Made by a program: the position numbers and the translations under genes. From the NCBI GenBank assembly GCA_026770575.1, contig MU657171.1, forward strand, positions 170,423 to 206,864: 36,442 bases of DNA, written 5' to 3'. Each line of letters begins with the position of its first letter. The stretch's first letter is position 1. The DNA comes from Pelagophyceae sp. CCMP2097. Its lineage: Eukaryota > Sar > Pelagophyceae. Below are positions 17,980-27,114 of the stretch, one piece after another. The notes under the pieces are model-generated. The model saw only the letters and a list, made by a program, of their open reading frames with translations. It made no database searches and was not told where the DNA came from.

Positions 17980-18164
17980 GTTGCCGACCGGCCGTCGACA
18001 AAAGACTTTAGCACGGTTGCGCGCTGTGAGGACGCGTCGCCGAAAGTAGACAGCCAAAGTAATCCCCCAAATGGTCCTCGCCTCGTCGACGGAGCGCGGC
18101 CTTTGGCGCGGTGAAAGTCACGAAAAGGCATGCGTTAGCGGGCCTTGACATTACAGCGCGTCGG

Positions 18165-19121
18165 TCAGTGGCAGGGCACTTCCCAGGGGCGGGTGCATTT
18201 TTTTTGCGGCTCGCACCACGAGTAGCCGGCGGAAGGGATGCAACCGTGCTCGTCCGTCTTGCCGCCGAGGGGCGACGGCTGGACGCCGCACGTGCGCGTG
18301 TCGCAGCAGGACGAGCACGTCGTCGGCGCCGAAAAGATCCAGCCAAACTCGTCGTCCGTGCACCCGTAGCGCGCAGAGCCGACGAGGCACCTGCGCCGGA
18401 AGAATCGGGGGACCGAGATGGGACGCCGCGGGTGCGCCAAGCAGACCCCCTCGTCCAAATTCTCGTCAAACGAGCCGCCCCGCCTTCGCCGTCCCGCGGG
18501 ACGCGCGCCGTCGGCGGCGCGACGCTGCGCGACGCACTGAAAGGGGTGCTCCACGCCGCACTGCTGCAGCTGCACGCACGTCGCCGCGGGGCACGCGTAG
18601 TTGGTGCACCTGCGTCACGCGCGGTCCAGAGGTCCGCCAAACGATTTCCGCGGGACGCCGCATTTGCGCGTGGCGGCGTCGTCGGGCCGTTGGACCTTGT
18701 CGCAGTTCTGCAGCGTGCACGCCGTGGCGCACTGATCGGCGGGCCACGGCGCGGCGTTGCAGCCCATGGTGGGCCCCGCACCCGACTCGTCGATGCAGAG
18801 GAACGGGTGCGTCGCGACATCGCAACCCGACTGCTTGCAGTCCGTGAACGAGCAGTCCGGACCGCCGTCGGCCTTGACGAACGCCGTCGCGTGCGCCCCG
18901 CGCGGCGTCGCGAAGCGCGCAAAGGCGGACGCGGTTAAAGCGAGCGAGACGGCCAGCATCGCCGCCGCCAGCAAGCGGCGCAAGACGCTGGGCGGCGGCG
19001 GCGCCTCCCGTCGCCGCTGCCGCGCCGACCCGGGCGCGTCGCGCGCCGACGCCGCCTCGGGGCACGCGCCGGCCTCGGCCATCAACGCGCCGCCCTCAGC
19101 CATCTTGCCCCCGTCCTCCAT
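18165..19121 (-). CDS. Cys-rich type II membrane protein with duplicated domain
   Basis: Proposed exons 19121-18721, 18609-18538 and 18390-18165 give 232 aa. An N-terminal cytosolic part is followed by one membrane helix (LRRLLAAAMLAVSLALTASA) and a Cys-rich lumenal or external part. Two related units are seen: HPFLCIDESGAGPTMGCN leading to CATAC, and HPFQCLVGSARYGCTDDEFG leading to CSSCCDTRTC. The C-terminus GYSWCEPQKKCTRPWEVPC resembles a Cys/Trp motif common in secreted proteins of algae and other protists. Function unknown. Intron 1 (111 nt, GTGCAC) is one of two possible readings: the alternative keeps CTLQNCDK and needs a 33-nt intron. Intron 2 (147 nt) has no stop and is a multiple of three, so it could be retained. 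Confidence 0.7.
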
Positions 19122-19421
19122 CTTCAAAGGCACCCGCAGCGCTCAGCGCATGCGCGGCTGGTGACCTGTGCGGTTGACCTCCGCGAGGCGTCTGAGCTCG
19201 ACCCGCCTCAGCTGACCCGCCTCAAAATATCGACGATACGACCCACGACGACGATCGTGACGCCTCAATTTGGACTTTATTGAGACTTCAACAAAATTGC
19301 AAATTTCGAGTCCGAGGGCCGACGACTCGACGCCAAGTCGCGAGACGTCTAGACGCGCGAGGCGAGAGTCCGACGGGACCCGGACGCCTGCGTCCGTACC
19401 CCATCTAGAGCGGGCGCAGCC
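19122..19421. other. Divergent intergenic region
   Basis: This 300-bp interval lies between the starts of the Cys-rich gene (minus) and the AP-3 sigma gene (plus). It holds GACCCGCCTCA twice (near 19200) and an AT-richer patch near 19265-19310. No gene is seen. Confidence 0.4.
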
Positions 19422-20130
19422 ATGATCAAGGTGCGCCTTTGGGCTTCTCGCCCGCCTCTTTGCGAATCCGCCGCGCGCAGGGCATCATCATCGTGAACAA
19501 CAACGGCCAGGCGCGCATCTGCAAGTTCTTCCAGAGCGTCCACCAGGACGGCTTCTCCGCCGAGGACGCCCAGCAACAGGTCGTCCGCAAGATCTTCCAG
19601 CAGATCGCCCAGCGGCCCGACAGGCGCGCAAACCGCGAAAGACGCGCGCCTATGTTTGAACAAGCCTGCGCAGCTTCTGCAACTACCTCGAGGGGTGCAT
19701 CCCGGAGTGGGGCGACAGCACGAAGCTCATCTACCGCCACTACGCGACGCTCTACTTTGTCTTCGCCGTCGACTCGCTCGAGCACTGCCGCGGCGTCCGA
19801 ACCCGACGCGCCCCGCGGCCCGACGCGCGATACGCAGGTCGGACCTCGGCATCCTCGACCTCATCCAAGGTGCGACCCCTTCCGGCCGACGGCGCCCTTG
19901 GCCGACGCCGCGCCTTTGTAGTCTTCGTCGAAGCGCTCGACAAGTGCTTCGAAAACGTCTGCGAGCTCGACCTCATCTTCCACTCGGACAAGGTGCACTA
20001 CATCCTCGACGAGATCGTCATGGCCGGCATGGTCTTAGAGACGAACATCGTGGCCATTCTGACAGGGGTTAACGACCAGAATAAGCTCCACCAAAAGTCG
20101 CTCTCAAAGCTCAACGAGGCCCTCGGGTGA
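19422..20130 (+). CDS. AP3S1: AP-3 adaptor complex sigma subunit, five exons
   Basis: Exons 19422-19430, 19481-19623, 19674-19781, 19838-19869 and 19922-20130 join to 166 aa. The sequence follows the AP-3 sigma pattern: MIK-GIIIVNNNGQARICKFF, STKLIYRHYATLYFVFAVDS, SDLGILDLIQ-VFVEALDKCF, ENVCELDLIFHSDKVHYILD and VMAGMVLETN. The SDLGILDLIQ block separates AP-3 from AP-1 and AP-2 sigma. It is part of the adaptor that sorts cargo from Golgi or endosomes to lysosome-like organelles. The first exon codes only three residues. Introns 2 (19624-19673) and 3 (19782-19837) have no usable GT donor: the phase and the family alignment both need GC-AG. All four introns are 50-56 nt. The stop is in the sequence GGGTGAGT, which is also a good donor, so a further 3' exon is possible. 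Confidence 0.93.
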
Positions 20131-20541
20131 GTGCGAACTGCAGCGCGACCGCGGGCGACCGACGCCGCGCCACGTAGCGTCACTTCGAACAAGCGATGAA
20201 AGCGCCGCGACGCGCGCCGTGCGTTCGAATCCCGCGCCAGCAAACCACCGGCTGGATCCATCCTCTTGAGAGACTTTTGATGACCGTCCAGAGTTACCCC
20301 GATTCGGCGGCGATGCAGGCCACCGCTCGACGCTGCGGGACGTCGAGCGCCGCCCGACGGACTCCGTCGGGGCTGTTTAAAGTTACTGACTATTAAATCA
20401 AACCCTCAAACAGCGCGGGGCAATCGCGGGGCTGTCGAAGCACCAGACGCAAAATATTCGTTTGGGGTCGAGGACTAATAAAACTTCATTGATGGGACAG
20501 CAAGGGAGCGTCAGCCGCACGTCCCGGATCCGACATAGGAT
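20131..20541. other. 3' flank of AP-3 sigma, no gene seen
   Basis: No protein-like frame is seen. A GTTCGAATCC motif at about 20223 resembles a tRNA T-loop but has no matching acceptor or D-arm. Composition becomes AT-richer toward the transposon-like element that follows. Confidence 0.4.
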
Positions 20542-21059
20542 CAGCGGTGGGAATTCACTGGAAATTCAAAGTAAGTGAATATTCACGCGAGGTCTCAAAT
20601 GTTCGGTGGTAGTGAAGTGACGAGTGAATCGCTCTCCCGCCGCCGCTGCCTCCGCTCTTCCCCTTCCCTCCATTTCCTTTTGCGAATGCCCACGCTGCTT
20701 GCTATAGTCGGTAAATAGAAACAGTGAATCGACGTTCACTACGGCTGCAAATCCTGGTGAATGTGAAGTGAATCAGTGAATTTTGAGAGGTCCAAAATAT
20801 GTCCCTTCCAAATCGCAAGGCTCGTCCGCCGAAGGCTGTATGCGCCACCAATGGCCCCAGGACGTCTGCTCAAGGGCAGTGCGACTCCTTCCGGTCCTCC
20901 GGGGACCTCAGAGCGACGGCCGGGGTTGGTGAAGTCATTAATGACGTCCTTCACAAATGTTCGGTGGTAGTGAAATGACGGTGAATGTGAAGTGAATATG
21001 GTGAAGTGAATTTATTCAGTGAATAATTCACTTCACCCTTAAATGAATTCCCACCGCTG
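20542..21059. mobile_element. TIR-bounded non-autonomous DNA element (518 bp)
   Basis: Perfect 16-bp terminal inverted repeats CAGCGGTGGGAATTCA occur at 20542-20557 and, reversed, at 21044-21059. Subterminal regions are full of short GTGAAT/GTGAAGTGAAT repeats on both sides, and a 20-bp segment starting ATGTTCGGTGGTAGTGAA occurs near both ends (about 20600 and 20958). Such motif clusters are typical of transposase-binding ends. No transposase ORF is present. The CAG-starting ends recall hAT-type elements, but that class call is inference. The right end abuts the assembly gap, so the target-site duplication cannot be checked. The interior holds a repeat shared with 27014-27114. Confidence 0.8.
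20648..20726 (+). repeat. Dispersed repeat, copy 1 (inside the TIR element)
   Basis: About 79 bp, from GCCTCCGCTCTTCCCC to AATAGAAACAGTG, match 27014-27114 closely. The second copy has an extra 21-bp internal duplication around TTCCTTTTGCGAATG. Confidence 0.8.
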
Positions 21060-21954
21060 NNNNNNNNNNNNNNNNNNNNNNNNNNNNNNNNNNNNNNNNN
21101 NNNNNNNNNNNNNNNNNNNNNNNNNNNNNNNNNNNNNNNNNNNNNNNNNNNNNNNNNNNNNNNNNNNNNNNNNNNNNNNNNNNNNNNNNNNNNNNNNNNN
21201 NNNNNNNNNNNNNNNNNNNNNNNNNNNNNNNNNNNNNNNNNNNNNNNNNNNNNNNNNNNNNNNNNNNNNNNNNNNNNNNNNNNNNNNNNNNNNNNNNNNN
21301 NNNNNNNNNNNNNNNNNNNNNNNNNNNNNNNNNNNNNNNNNNNNNNNNNNNNNNNNNNNNNNNNNNNNNNNNNNNNNNNNNNNNNNNNNNNNNNNNNNNN
21401 NNNNNNNNNNNNNNNNNNNNNNNNNNNNNNNNNNNNNNNNNNNNNNNNNNNNNNNNNNNNNNNNNNNNNNNNNNNNNNNNNNNNNNNNNNNNNNNNNNNN
21501 NNNNNNNNNNNNNNNNNNNNNNNNNNNNNNNNNNNNNNNNNNNNNNNNNNNNNNNNNNNNNNNNNNNNNNNNNNNNNNNNNNNNNNNNNNNNNNNNNNNN
21601 NNNNNNNNNNNNNNNNNNNNNNNNNNNNNNNNNNNNNNNNNNNNNNNNNNNNNNNNNNNNNNNNNNNNNNNNNNNNNNNNNNNNNNNNNNNNNNNNNNNN
21701 NNNNNNNNNNNNNNNNNNNNNNNNNNNNNNNNNNNNNNNNNNNNNNNNNNNNNNNNNNNNNNNNNNNNNNNNNNNNNNNNNNNNNNNNNNNNNNNNNNNN
21801 NNNNNNNNNNNNNNNNNNNNNNNNNNNNNNNNNNNNNNNNNNNNNNNNNNNNNNNNNNNNNNNNNNNNNNNNNNNNNNNNNNNNNNNNNNNNNNNNNNNN
21901 NNNNNNNNNNNNNNNNNNNNNNNNNNNNNNNNNNNNNNNNNNNNNNNNNNNNNN
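21060..21954. other. Assembly gap (895 N)
   Basis: A run of N. It starts immediately after the right TIR of the element and ends about 300 bp before the WD40 array, both of which are repetitive. Any protein reading across it is meaningless. Confidence 1.
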
Positions 21955-22048
21955 GTCCTTTGCCCTTGGAAACCGTTCGATCTCTGGAGCGCCTTGTCTT
22001 CTTCTCTGCACGCCCTGCTCGTTCTCTGCTCGTCCACGTCCTGCTCGT

Positions 22049-22086
22049 CCACGACACGCGTCGATACGTGAATACCTTCCCCCCCC
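22049..22086 (-). repeat. Dispersed repeat shared with the DJ-1 intron, copy 1
   Basis: On the plus strand it reads CCACGACACGCGTCGATA then GTGAATA and a C-rich run. The same string with few changes is at 27825-27860, inside the DJ-1-type gene intron. It lies 170 bp upstream of the WD40 gene start. Confidence 0.75.
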
Positions 22087-22252
22087 AACAAAGAAAAACC
22101 GAACCCAGAGCGTCGGGACACATCCAATCGCCGAAAAAGGGCCTCGCGAGCGGGACCGGCGCGGCCGCGGTCTTGTCGCGCCCCCCGCTGGCTGCACCTC
22201 CCTGCGGGCCGGTACCCTCCCCGGCTCCTGCTCGGCGAGCTCTGGTGAGGAC

Positions 22253-23229
22253 ATGGACGTCGACCAGGCCGCGCGCGCCGAGGCGCGACCCGCCGTCGAC
22301 GTCGGCGCCGCGCCGGCGCTCGAGGTGTTTGAACTGAGCGACCTGATCGCGCTCATCCTGCGCCGAGCGGCTGCGCCGAGCGCGCTCCTCGTGACGAAGC
22401 GCGTCGCTGAAAATGCGGCTGCCGTGGCGCCAGCCGTGCGCAAACTCATCTGGCACGACCGGATCTTGAAGGGCACCGGAATCCTCAAACGGCACATCGG
22501 CGGCGCCAGGTGCAGCGCGTTCTCGCCGGACGGCAAGCGCATCGTGACGGGGGGCGCCGACGGCATGGCGCGGCTGTGGGATGCCGAGACGGGCGCGCTG
22601 CAGGCGACGCTCCAGGGCCACACCAAAAAAAAAGGGTCAACAGCTGCGCGTTCTCGCCCGATGGCAAGCGCCTCGTCACGGCGAGCAGCGACGGGACGGC
22701 GCGGGTCTGGGACGCGGAGACGGGCGCGCTGCTCCTGACGTTCCTGGGGCACACCGGCGATGTCACCAGCTCCGTGTTCTTGCCCAACGGCAAGCGCATC
22801 GTGACGGCGAGCAGGGACGCGACGGCGCTAGTCTAGGACGCCGAGACGGGCGTGCTGCTGGCGACGCTCGAGGGGCACGAAGATGACGTTAACTGCTGCG
22901 CGTTCTCGCCCGACGGTAGGCGCATCGTGACGGCGAGCCTCGACTGGACGGCGCGGCTGTGGGACGCGGAGACGGGCGCGCTCCTGACGATGCTCGGGAG
23001 GCACAACGGCGAGGTCGCCAGCTGCGCGTTCTCGCCCGACGGCAAGCGCCTCGTGACGTCGAGCCAGGACAAAACGGCGCGGCTGTGGGACGCCGAGACG
23101 GGCGCGCTGCAGGCGACTCTCGAGGGCCACACCTCCGTCGTCTACACCTGCGCGTTCTCGCCCGACGGCTCGCGCGTCTTGACGGCGAGCTTCGACAAGA
23201 CGGCGCGGCTGTGGAACGTTGCACTCTAA
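22253..23229 (+). pseudogene. WD40-repeat protein with frameshift and in-frame stop
   Basis: Starting at MDVDQAARAEARPAVDVGAA, a helical leader of about 75 residues is followed by six WD40 units of about 42 residues, each ending in a form of TARLWDAETG. The frame breaks at a run of nine A (22625-22633) between units 1 and 2. One added A, or two lost bases, would restore it. A TAG at 22834-22836 replaces the Trp codon of unit 3. Units 4-6 then continue to the stop at 23229. The units are very alike at DNA level, which points to recent amplification or gene conversion. Six blades is one short of a usual propeller. Either this is a decaying gene or the sequence has two errors; the nearby gap makes assembly trouble plausible. 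WD40 proteins act as binding scaffolds, and the partner is unknown. Confidence 0.8.
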
Positions 23230-23311
23230 CGTGATTTACGCTCTTGCGTGGTGCTTCCCTACGAGGCCCGGGCGTCTTGCGGTTAGGAGCCTTGCTGTGC
23301 GTCGCTGTCTT

Positions 23312-23336
23312 GCGCGCGATGCTACCCATCGCGCGC
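23312..23336 (+). terminator. Strong hairpin after the WD40 gene
   Basis: GCGCGCGATG-CTACC-CATCGCGCGC is a perfect 10-bp stem with a 5-nt loop, 83 bp past the WD40 stop. A CTTGAGCTCAAG palindrome (23345-23356) and a TACTAG triplet array (about 23391-23409) follow. A role in RNA 3'-end formation is possible but unproven. Confidence 0.4.
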
Positions 23337-23480
23337 GGCTCGAGCTTGAGCTCAAGACGTTTTTTTGGCGATCTTCGGCCATACTAGTACTAGTACTAGC
23401 GTGAACGCCGTTCCGAGTGGGACAAGCCCTCGGCAAGCATGGTGCGCCGCTCCGCCTGGCACTAAGGGCCGGGCCCGCGC

Positions 23481-24186
23481 ATGGACGACTTTTTGGTGCT
23501 CCGCGAGCAGCGCCGCGCGCGGCTCCGCCGCCTCGCCGTCGAGGGCCTTTCCTACGGCGAACTGCCGCAGCGCGAGCCGGCGGCGCGCGCCGCCTTTGCG
23601 ACGTTCCTCCCGCTCGGCGCGCGGTGCATCCCCAGCGACGTCCTCGAGCTCATCGGCCGCTTCGTACGCCCGCCGCGTCGGTGGAAAGGCGCGATGGTGG
23701 CGACGGGCACCGGCACCTCAGAGGCCCATATGAGGACCTCTGTCGCACGCGAGAGACGGGTCTCGCGGGCGCCTTTGGACCACCTTCGTCGCGCGCGAGA
23801 GACGGGCGGCGCGGGCGCCTTTGGACCGCCGTCGCCAGGTTGGCCTGCTGCCGAGCGTCGACGAGGCGATGGACATTGCGCGGCCAGAGCTGCGCAAGGT
23901 TTTGGAGCGCGCGACGAAGAAGCACATCAAGGCCAAGGTGTCCGCGCAGGCGCTCATCTGCGACTACCTGCTGCCGCTGTCCCACGCGTCGGCATCGGCC
24001 GACGAGCGGCGCGTGCTCTACAAGACGGCGCTCGCGCGGCGAGAGGTACGGCGGCGGCGAGACGAAGACGTAAAGGAACGGCTCGCCGCGCTGCGGCATC
24101 AGCTCGCAGCCGCACGCGAGGCCGCGCGCCGCGCCGAGCTCCAGACGCAAATCCTCGCGTTGCTCCGCGGCGGCCCGGCGAAATGA
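23481..24186 (+). CDS. Unrecognised helical protein, two exons
   Basis: Exons 23481-23663 and 23839-24186 join in phase 0 to 176 aa. It begins MDDFLVLREQRRARLRRLAV. The second exon is highly helical and charged, with LPSVDEAMDIARPELRKVLE followed by RATKKHIKAKV, and a C-terminal coiled coil of the type AALRHQLAAAREAARRAELQ. No domain is recognised. The 175-nt intron (GTACGC...CCAG) contains a tandem duplication. An AATAAA sits 10 nt past the stop. Confidence 0.6.
23742..23833 (+). repeat. 46-bp tandem duplication inside an intron
   Basis: Units 23742-23787 and 23788-23833 share GCGAGAGACGGG and GCGGGCGCCTTTGGACC. Each begins GTCGC, and the intron's acceptor lies in the start of a third partial unit. 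The intron appears to have grown by local duplication. Confidence 0.75.
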
Positions 24187-24195
24187 TATGGGCGA

Positions 24196-24201
24196 AATAA
24201 A
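24196..24201 (+). other. AATAAA polyadenylation-like signal
   Basis: It lies 10 nt downstream of the stop codon of the preceding helical-protein gene. Confidence 0.4.
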
Positions 24202-24346
24202 ATGGGTAATCATGGCGCTGGCCTGCCGACGCGCCTCCAGAGGGTCCCCGGGTGCTCCGGTGGAAGCAAGATCTTAAGTTCTAGCACCCGAGGGCGAAAG
24301 TGCAAGGTCTTTGGCGACGAGGAGAAGGACTGCGATTGCTTGCGTG

Positions 24347-25794
24347 ATGGTGGCGCCGCGGGCGTACCCGGTCTTCGTCGATGTGCGGGGCGGCTCGGCG
24401 GCGGTGGCGCACCATTCGGTGCGCGTCCGCGTCGACGCGGCGTGGTCGGGTCGGAAAGCAGACGTCCTGGTGGCGCGCTTCCTCGCCGACGTCGACGCTC
24501 TCACCGGCATGCGCTTCGAGGGCGACGGCGCCGCGTGCGTCGTCTACGACGACGCCGAGGGCGGCCGCGTCGACGTCGAGGCGCCCATTTCACACCTCCG
24601 CGCGCTCCACCTCGCTGTCGAGGCGCGGCCCGGTCCACGCGCAGACGCGCCGCCGCCGGTGTGCAAGGAAGCGCTCGTATTGACGTTTGTGAGCGAGGGC
24701 TACCTGCCTCTCCTCGAGCTGTGGCTCGAGCAGTACTATGCGGTTTGCGCGCACGACCTCCTCGTCGTCGCGCTCGACGCCGCGGCCGACGCCGGCGCTC
24801 AAGCGCTACTCGCCACAAAAGCGGGGGCTCGCGTCGTTTCGCGCAATGCGAGCGAGAAGCACCGCGCGTCCGTCTGGAGGGTGCGCCTCGAGGTGCTCGA
24901 GGAGCTCGTCCGCGACGACGCGAGCCGTGAAACGGACCGCCTCATCATCCATTCCGACGTCGACGCCTTTTGGTGAGCCTCGCCGGCGGGCGGCCGACTT
25001 TGCGGGCCACCTTGCGGGCAGCTATTCGACTTTGTGGGCAGGCTCGGCGACGCCGCCGAGGTTGCGATGGGCGCGTTCGCGTCATCGGACGGCGCCGTCG
25101 CGGCGTTTTCCCAAGACCACGGCACGGGCCTCAACGACAAGTGCGTGCCACCACCGCCGAAAATTAAAGCGCGACTGGCGCCACAGGACGTTTTCGCTCT
25201 GTCCGGGATGGTTCGCTATGCGCTCGCCGTGCGCCGGTCGCGCGCAAAGCTTCGTGGCGGCGTGGCGCGGCCTCACGGACAAAGACGACCAGGTCAGCGC
25301 ACGCGCGCCGCCGCGTTGTTTCACGCGCGCCCAGGTCGCGGTGAACAAGCTCTACGGCCTGCAGCTCGCGCGCCGAACGCGCGGCCTCGCCGCCGACCAT
25401 TCCGTCGCCGTCCTCGGCTACGGTGCCTTCCAGCGCTGTGACGCCGCGCACAAACCGCCGCGAGGCGAAGTCAAGGTCTGGCACCCGTGGCTCGACTGCG
25501 CAGCGTTCTCAGTCGCGGAAAAGGTCAACGTCTGGAGACCCGCGCCCAACCGCGTCCGCGACGAGAGCGCAAGACTGCCGCTGCCACGCTGCCGACGTGT
25601 AGGTGCTCGCCGAGCTCAACGTCGGCGATTCGAGCGTCCTCGACGCGTTTTACGACACCTCCAGAGTCGTCTCCCTCACGCCGCGCGTCCACGCGGACCT
25701 CCTGCGGCGCCGCGCGCACGCCCGAAGACCACAGCCACAAATTCCGTCTCCCTCTCCCACAGCCCCGGCAACGGATCCGCGAGGCGGGGACTAG
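24347..25794 (+). CDS. Glycosyltransferase-like protein (nucleotide-diphospho-sugar type), five exons
   Basis: Exons 24347-24972, 25042-25140, 25187-25292, 25335-25523 and 25603-25794 give 403 aa with every phase consistent. The fold is suggested by a Rossmann-like start (KEALVLTFVSEGYLPLLELW, then DLLVVALDAAAD), a metal-binding DxD in LIIHSDVDAFW (Asp204 and Asp206), and later LCPGWFAMRSPC, FVAAWRGLTDKDDQ-VAVNKL and FQRCDAAHKP. The KDDQ-ALNKL pattern is typical of the DxD sugar-transferase group related to plant RRA/XGA-type enzymes. Donor sugar and acceptor are unknown. No signal anchor is seen at the N-terminus, so an upstream exon may be missing. The 42-nt intron 25293-25334 contains no stop and is divisible by three, so retention would add 14 residues. 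Confidence 0.78.
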
Positions 25795-25871
25795 CGTCGA
25801 GGCGAGTCGATTGCGCGGCGGTTAAAATTATGTATGTGCAAAAGGCCGCGGTGTGTGCGTCTTTGTGTCGC

Positions 25872-26573
25872 TCACATCGGCGTCTCTGCTGCGTGTGGTA
25901 CGGCGGCGGCGGGCGTCGGGAAGGCGAAGCTGAGGAAGGCGGTCCAGACGACGGACGTGGCGAGGACGACGTTGAGCTGGTGCCTGACGGGCGTGAAGCG
26001 GAAGTTGATGAGCTGGACGGGGATCCAGAAGACCCACTGGGCCTTCATTGTGTCCCAGAGGACGTCGTCGACGTGCGCCTTGACCTCGGTGGGCGTTTGA
26101 CCTTGCATGAGGCCCATACTGCCGTGGTAGAGGACGTTCGAAAACCAGCCCCAGTAGACGAACTGCTCCATGACCGTCTTGAAGACGGTCGGGCCCAGCG
26201 AGCCCGGCGGCTTGACGCGCAGCGTGAGCCACTCAAGGAAGTTGTAGTGGCAGTGCGCGACCGGGGCGTGGATGACGCACCCAAAGAAGCAGGCGCGCGC
26301 CGTGCGGCCCAAATCGTAGGGCAGCGTCGGCGCCCCGACGAGCTGCGGCGCCAGCTGGGCGACGCCGTCGCCGAGGCCCCAGAGGAGGCAGCCTGAGGCC
26401 ATTTTGGTGGGCAGCGGGTACTTTTCCAAAAGGACCTCGTACCCTTCCTTCAACCCGAGGCCCTTCAAGCCCGCGGCCGGCGGCGCCGCCGTCGACAGCG
26501 GCCGCGGCCGCGCCGCCGTCTTGCGCGCAAACGCCGCCGTCGCCACGCGCGACGAGAACGTCGCGCCGAGCAT
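25872..26573 (-). CDS. Mpv17/PMP22-family inner-membrane protein, intronless
   Basis: A 233-aa ORF from ATG at 26573. The leader MLGATFSSRVATAAFARKTA is Arg/Ala-rich and suits mitochondrial (or plastid) import. Family blocks are clear: YEVLLEKYPLPTKMASGCLL, GDGVAQL, RTARACFFGCVIHAPVAHCH, and the signature KAQWVFWIPVQLINFRFTPV with R following. Four membrane segments are expected. Family members (Mpv17, PXMP2, Sym1) form channels in mitochondrial or peroxisomal membranes. It converges with the glycosyltransferase gene, leaving 77 bp. Confidence 0.93.
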   Translation of the reverse strand: MLGATFSSRVATAAFARKTAARPRPLSTAAPPAAGLKGLGLKEGYEVLLEKYPLPTKMASGCLLWGLGDGVAQLAPQLVGAPTLPYDLGRTARACFFGCVIHAPVAHCHYNFLEWLTLRVKPPGSLGPTVFKTVMEQFVYWGWFSNVLYHGSMGLMQGQTPTEVKAHVDDVLWDTMKAQWVFWIPVQLINFRFTPVRHQLNVVLATSVVWTAFLSFAFPTPAAAVPHAAETPM

Positions 26574-26795
26574 GGTGGACGTTTTTACTATACGCGCGTG
26601 GCCCCGCCTCGACGGGCGCGCGGCCTCCGGCGCAAGACGAGCGAGAGAGCCTGGATGCGCCGATGCCCCACGCGCGGATCTTTTTCTACCCGTACGTGCG
26701 TCGTCGACGATCCGGGCAGTCCGTGCGATTCGAATGCGTAGGAACAAGCAACTTTCGTGACGCAATTTTTCCGGGCGACGACTTTCGGGTTATGA

Positions 26796-26960
26796 CGGAT
26801 CCAAGTATTTTCATGCGAATTTGCAATACCCGCCCCGGACCTCGCGCCCGCATCGGACCTCGCGCGCGACGACGACGTCTACGACGAGCGCAACGACGCG
26901 CGCAGCTTCGTCTCACAGTTCTTTGAGCTGTGGCGCTGGGCCGACGCCGCGGTCACATAA
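26796..26960 (+). pseudogene. Possible orphan 3' exon or gene remnant
   Basis: An open frame of 54 codons without ATG ends ARDDDVYDERNDARSFVSQF then FELWRWADAAVT and TAA. The acidic and aromatic pattern is more protein-like than the surrounding translations. No matching upstream exon is visible. It may be the tail of a lost gene next to the repeat at 27014. Confidence 0.3.
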
Positions 26961-27013
26961 GTGGCTACGGTGTTGTCTTGTCGCTTGCTGACGCACGCCC
27001 GCACGCCGTCGCC

Positions 27014-27114
27014 GCCTCCGCTCTTCCCCTTCTTCCATTTCCTTTTGCGAATGTTCCATATCCTTTTGCGAATGCCTGCGCTGCTTGCTATAGTCAGTAC
27101 AAATAGAAACAGTG
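27014..27114 (+). repeat. Dispersed repeat, copy 2
   Basis: It matches 20648-20726 over nearly its whole length, with an additional 21-bp duplication of the CCTTTTGCGAATG block. No TIRs flank this copy. Confidence 0.8.

Noticed and set aside
20205..20250. Possible tRNA (GTTCGAATCC T-loop motif)
   Set aside because: The T-stem has a mismatch and no acceptor, D-arm or anticodon arm can be paired in the upstream 70 bases on either strand.
20951..22752. Very long frames crossing the gap
   Set aside because: They consist mostly of unknown residues from the N run, with shadow translation of the WD40 array.
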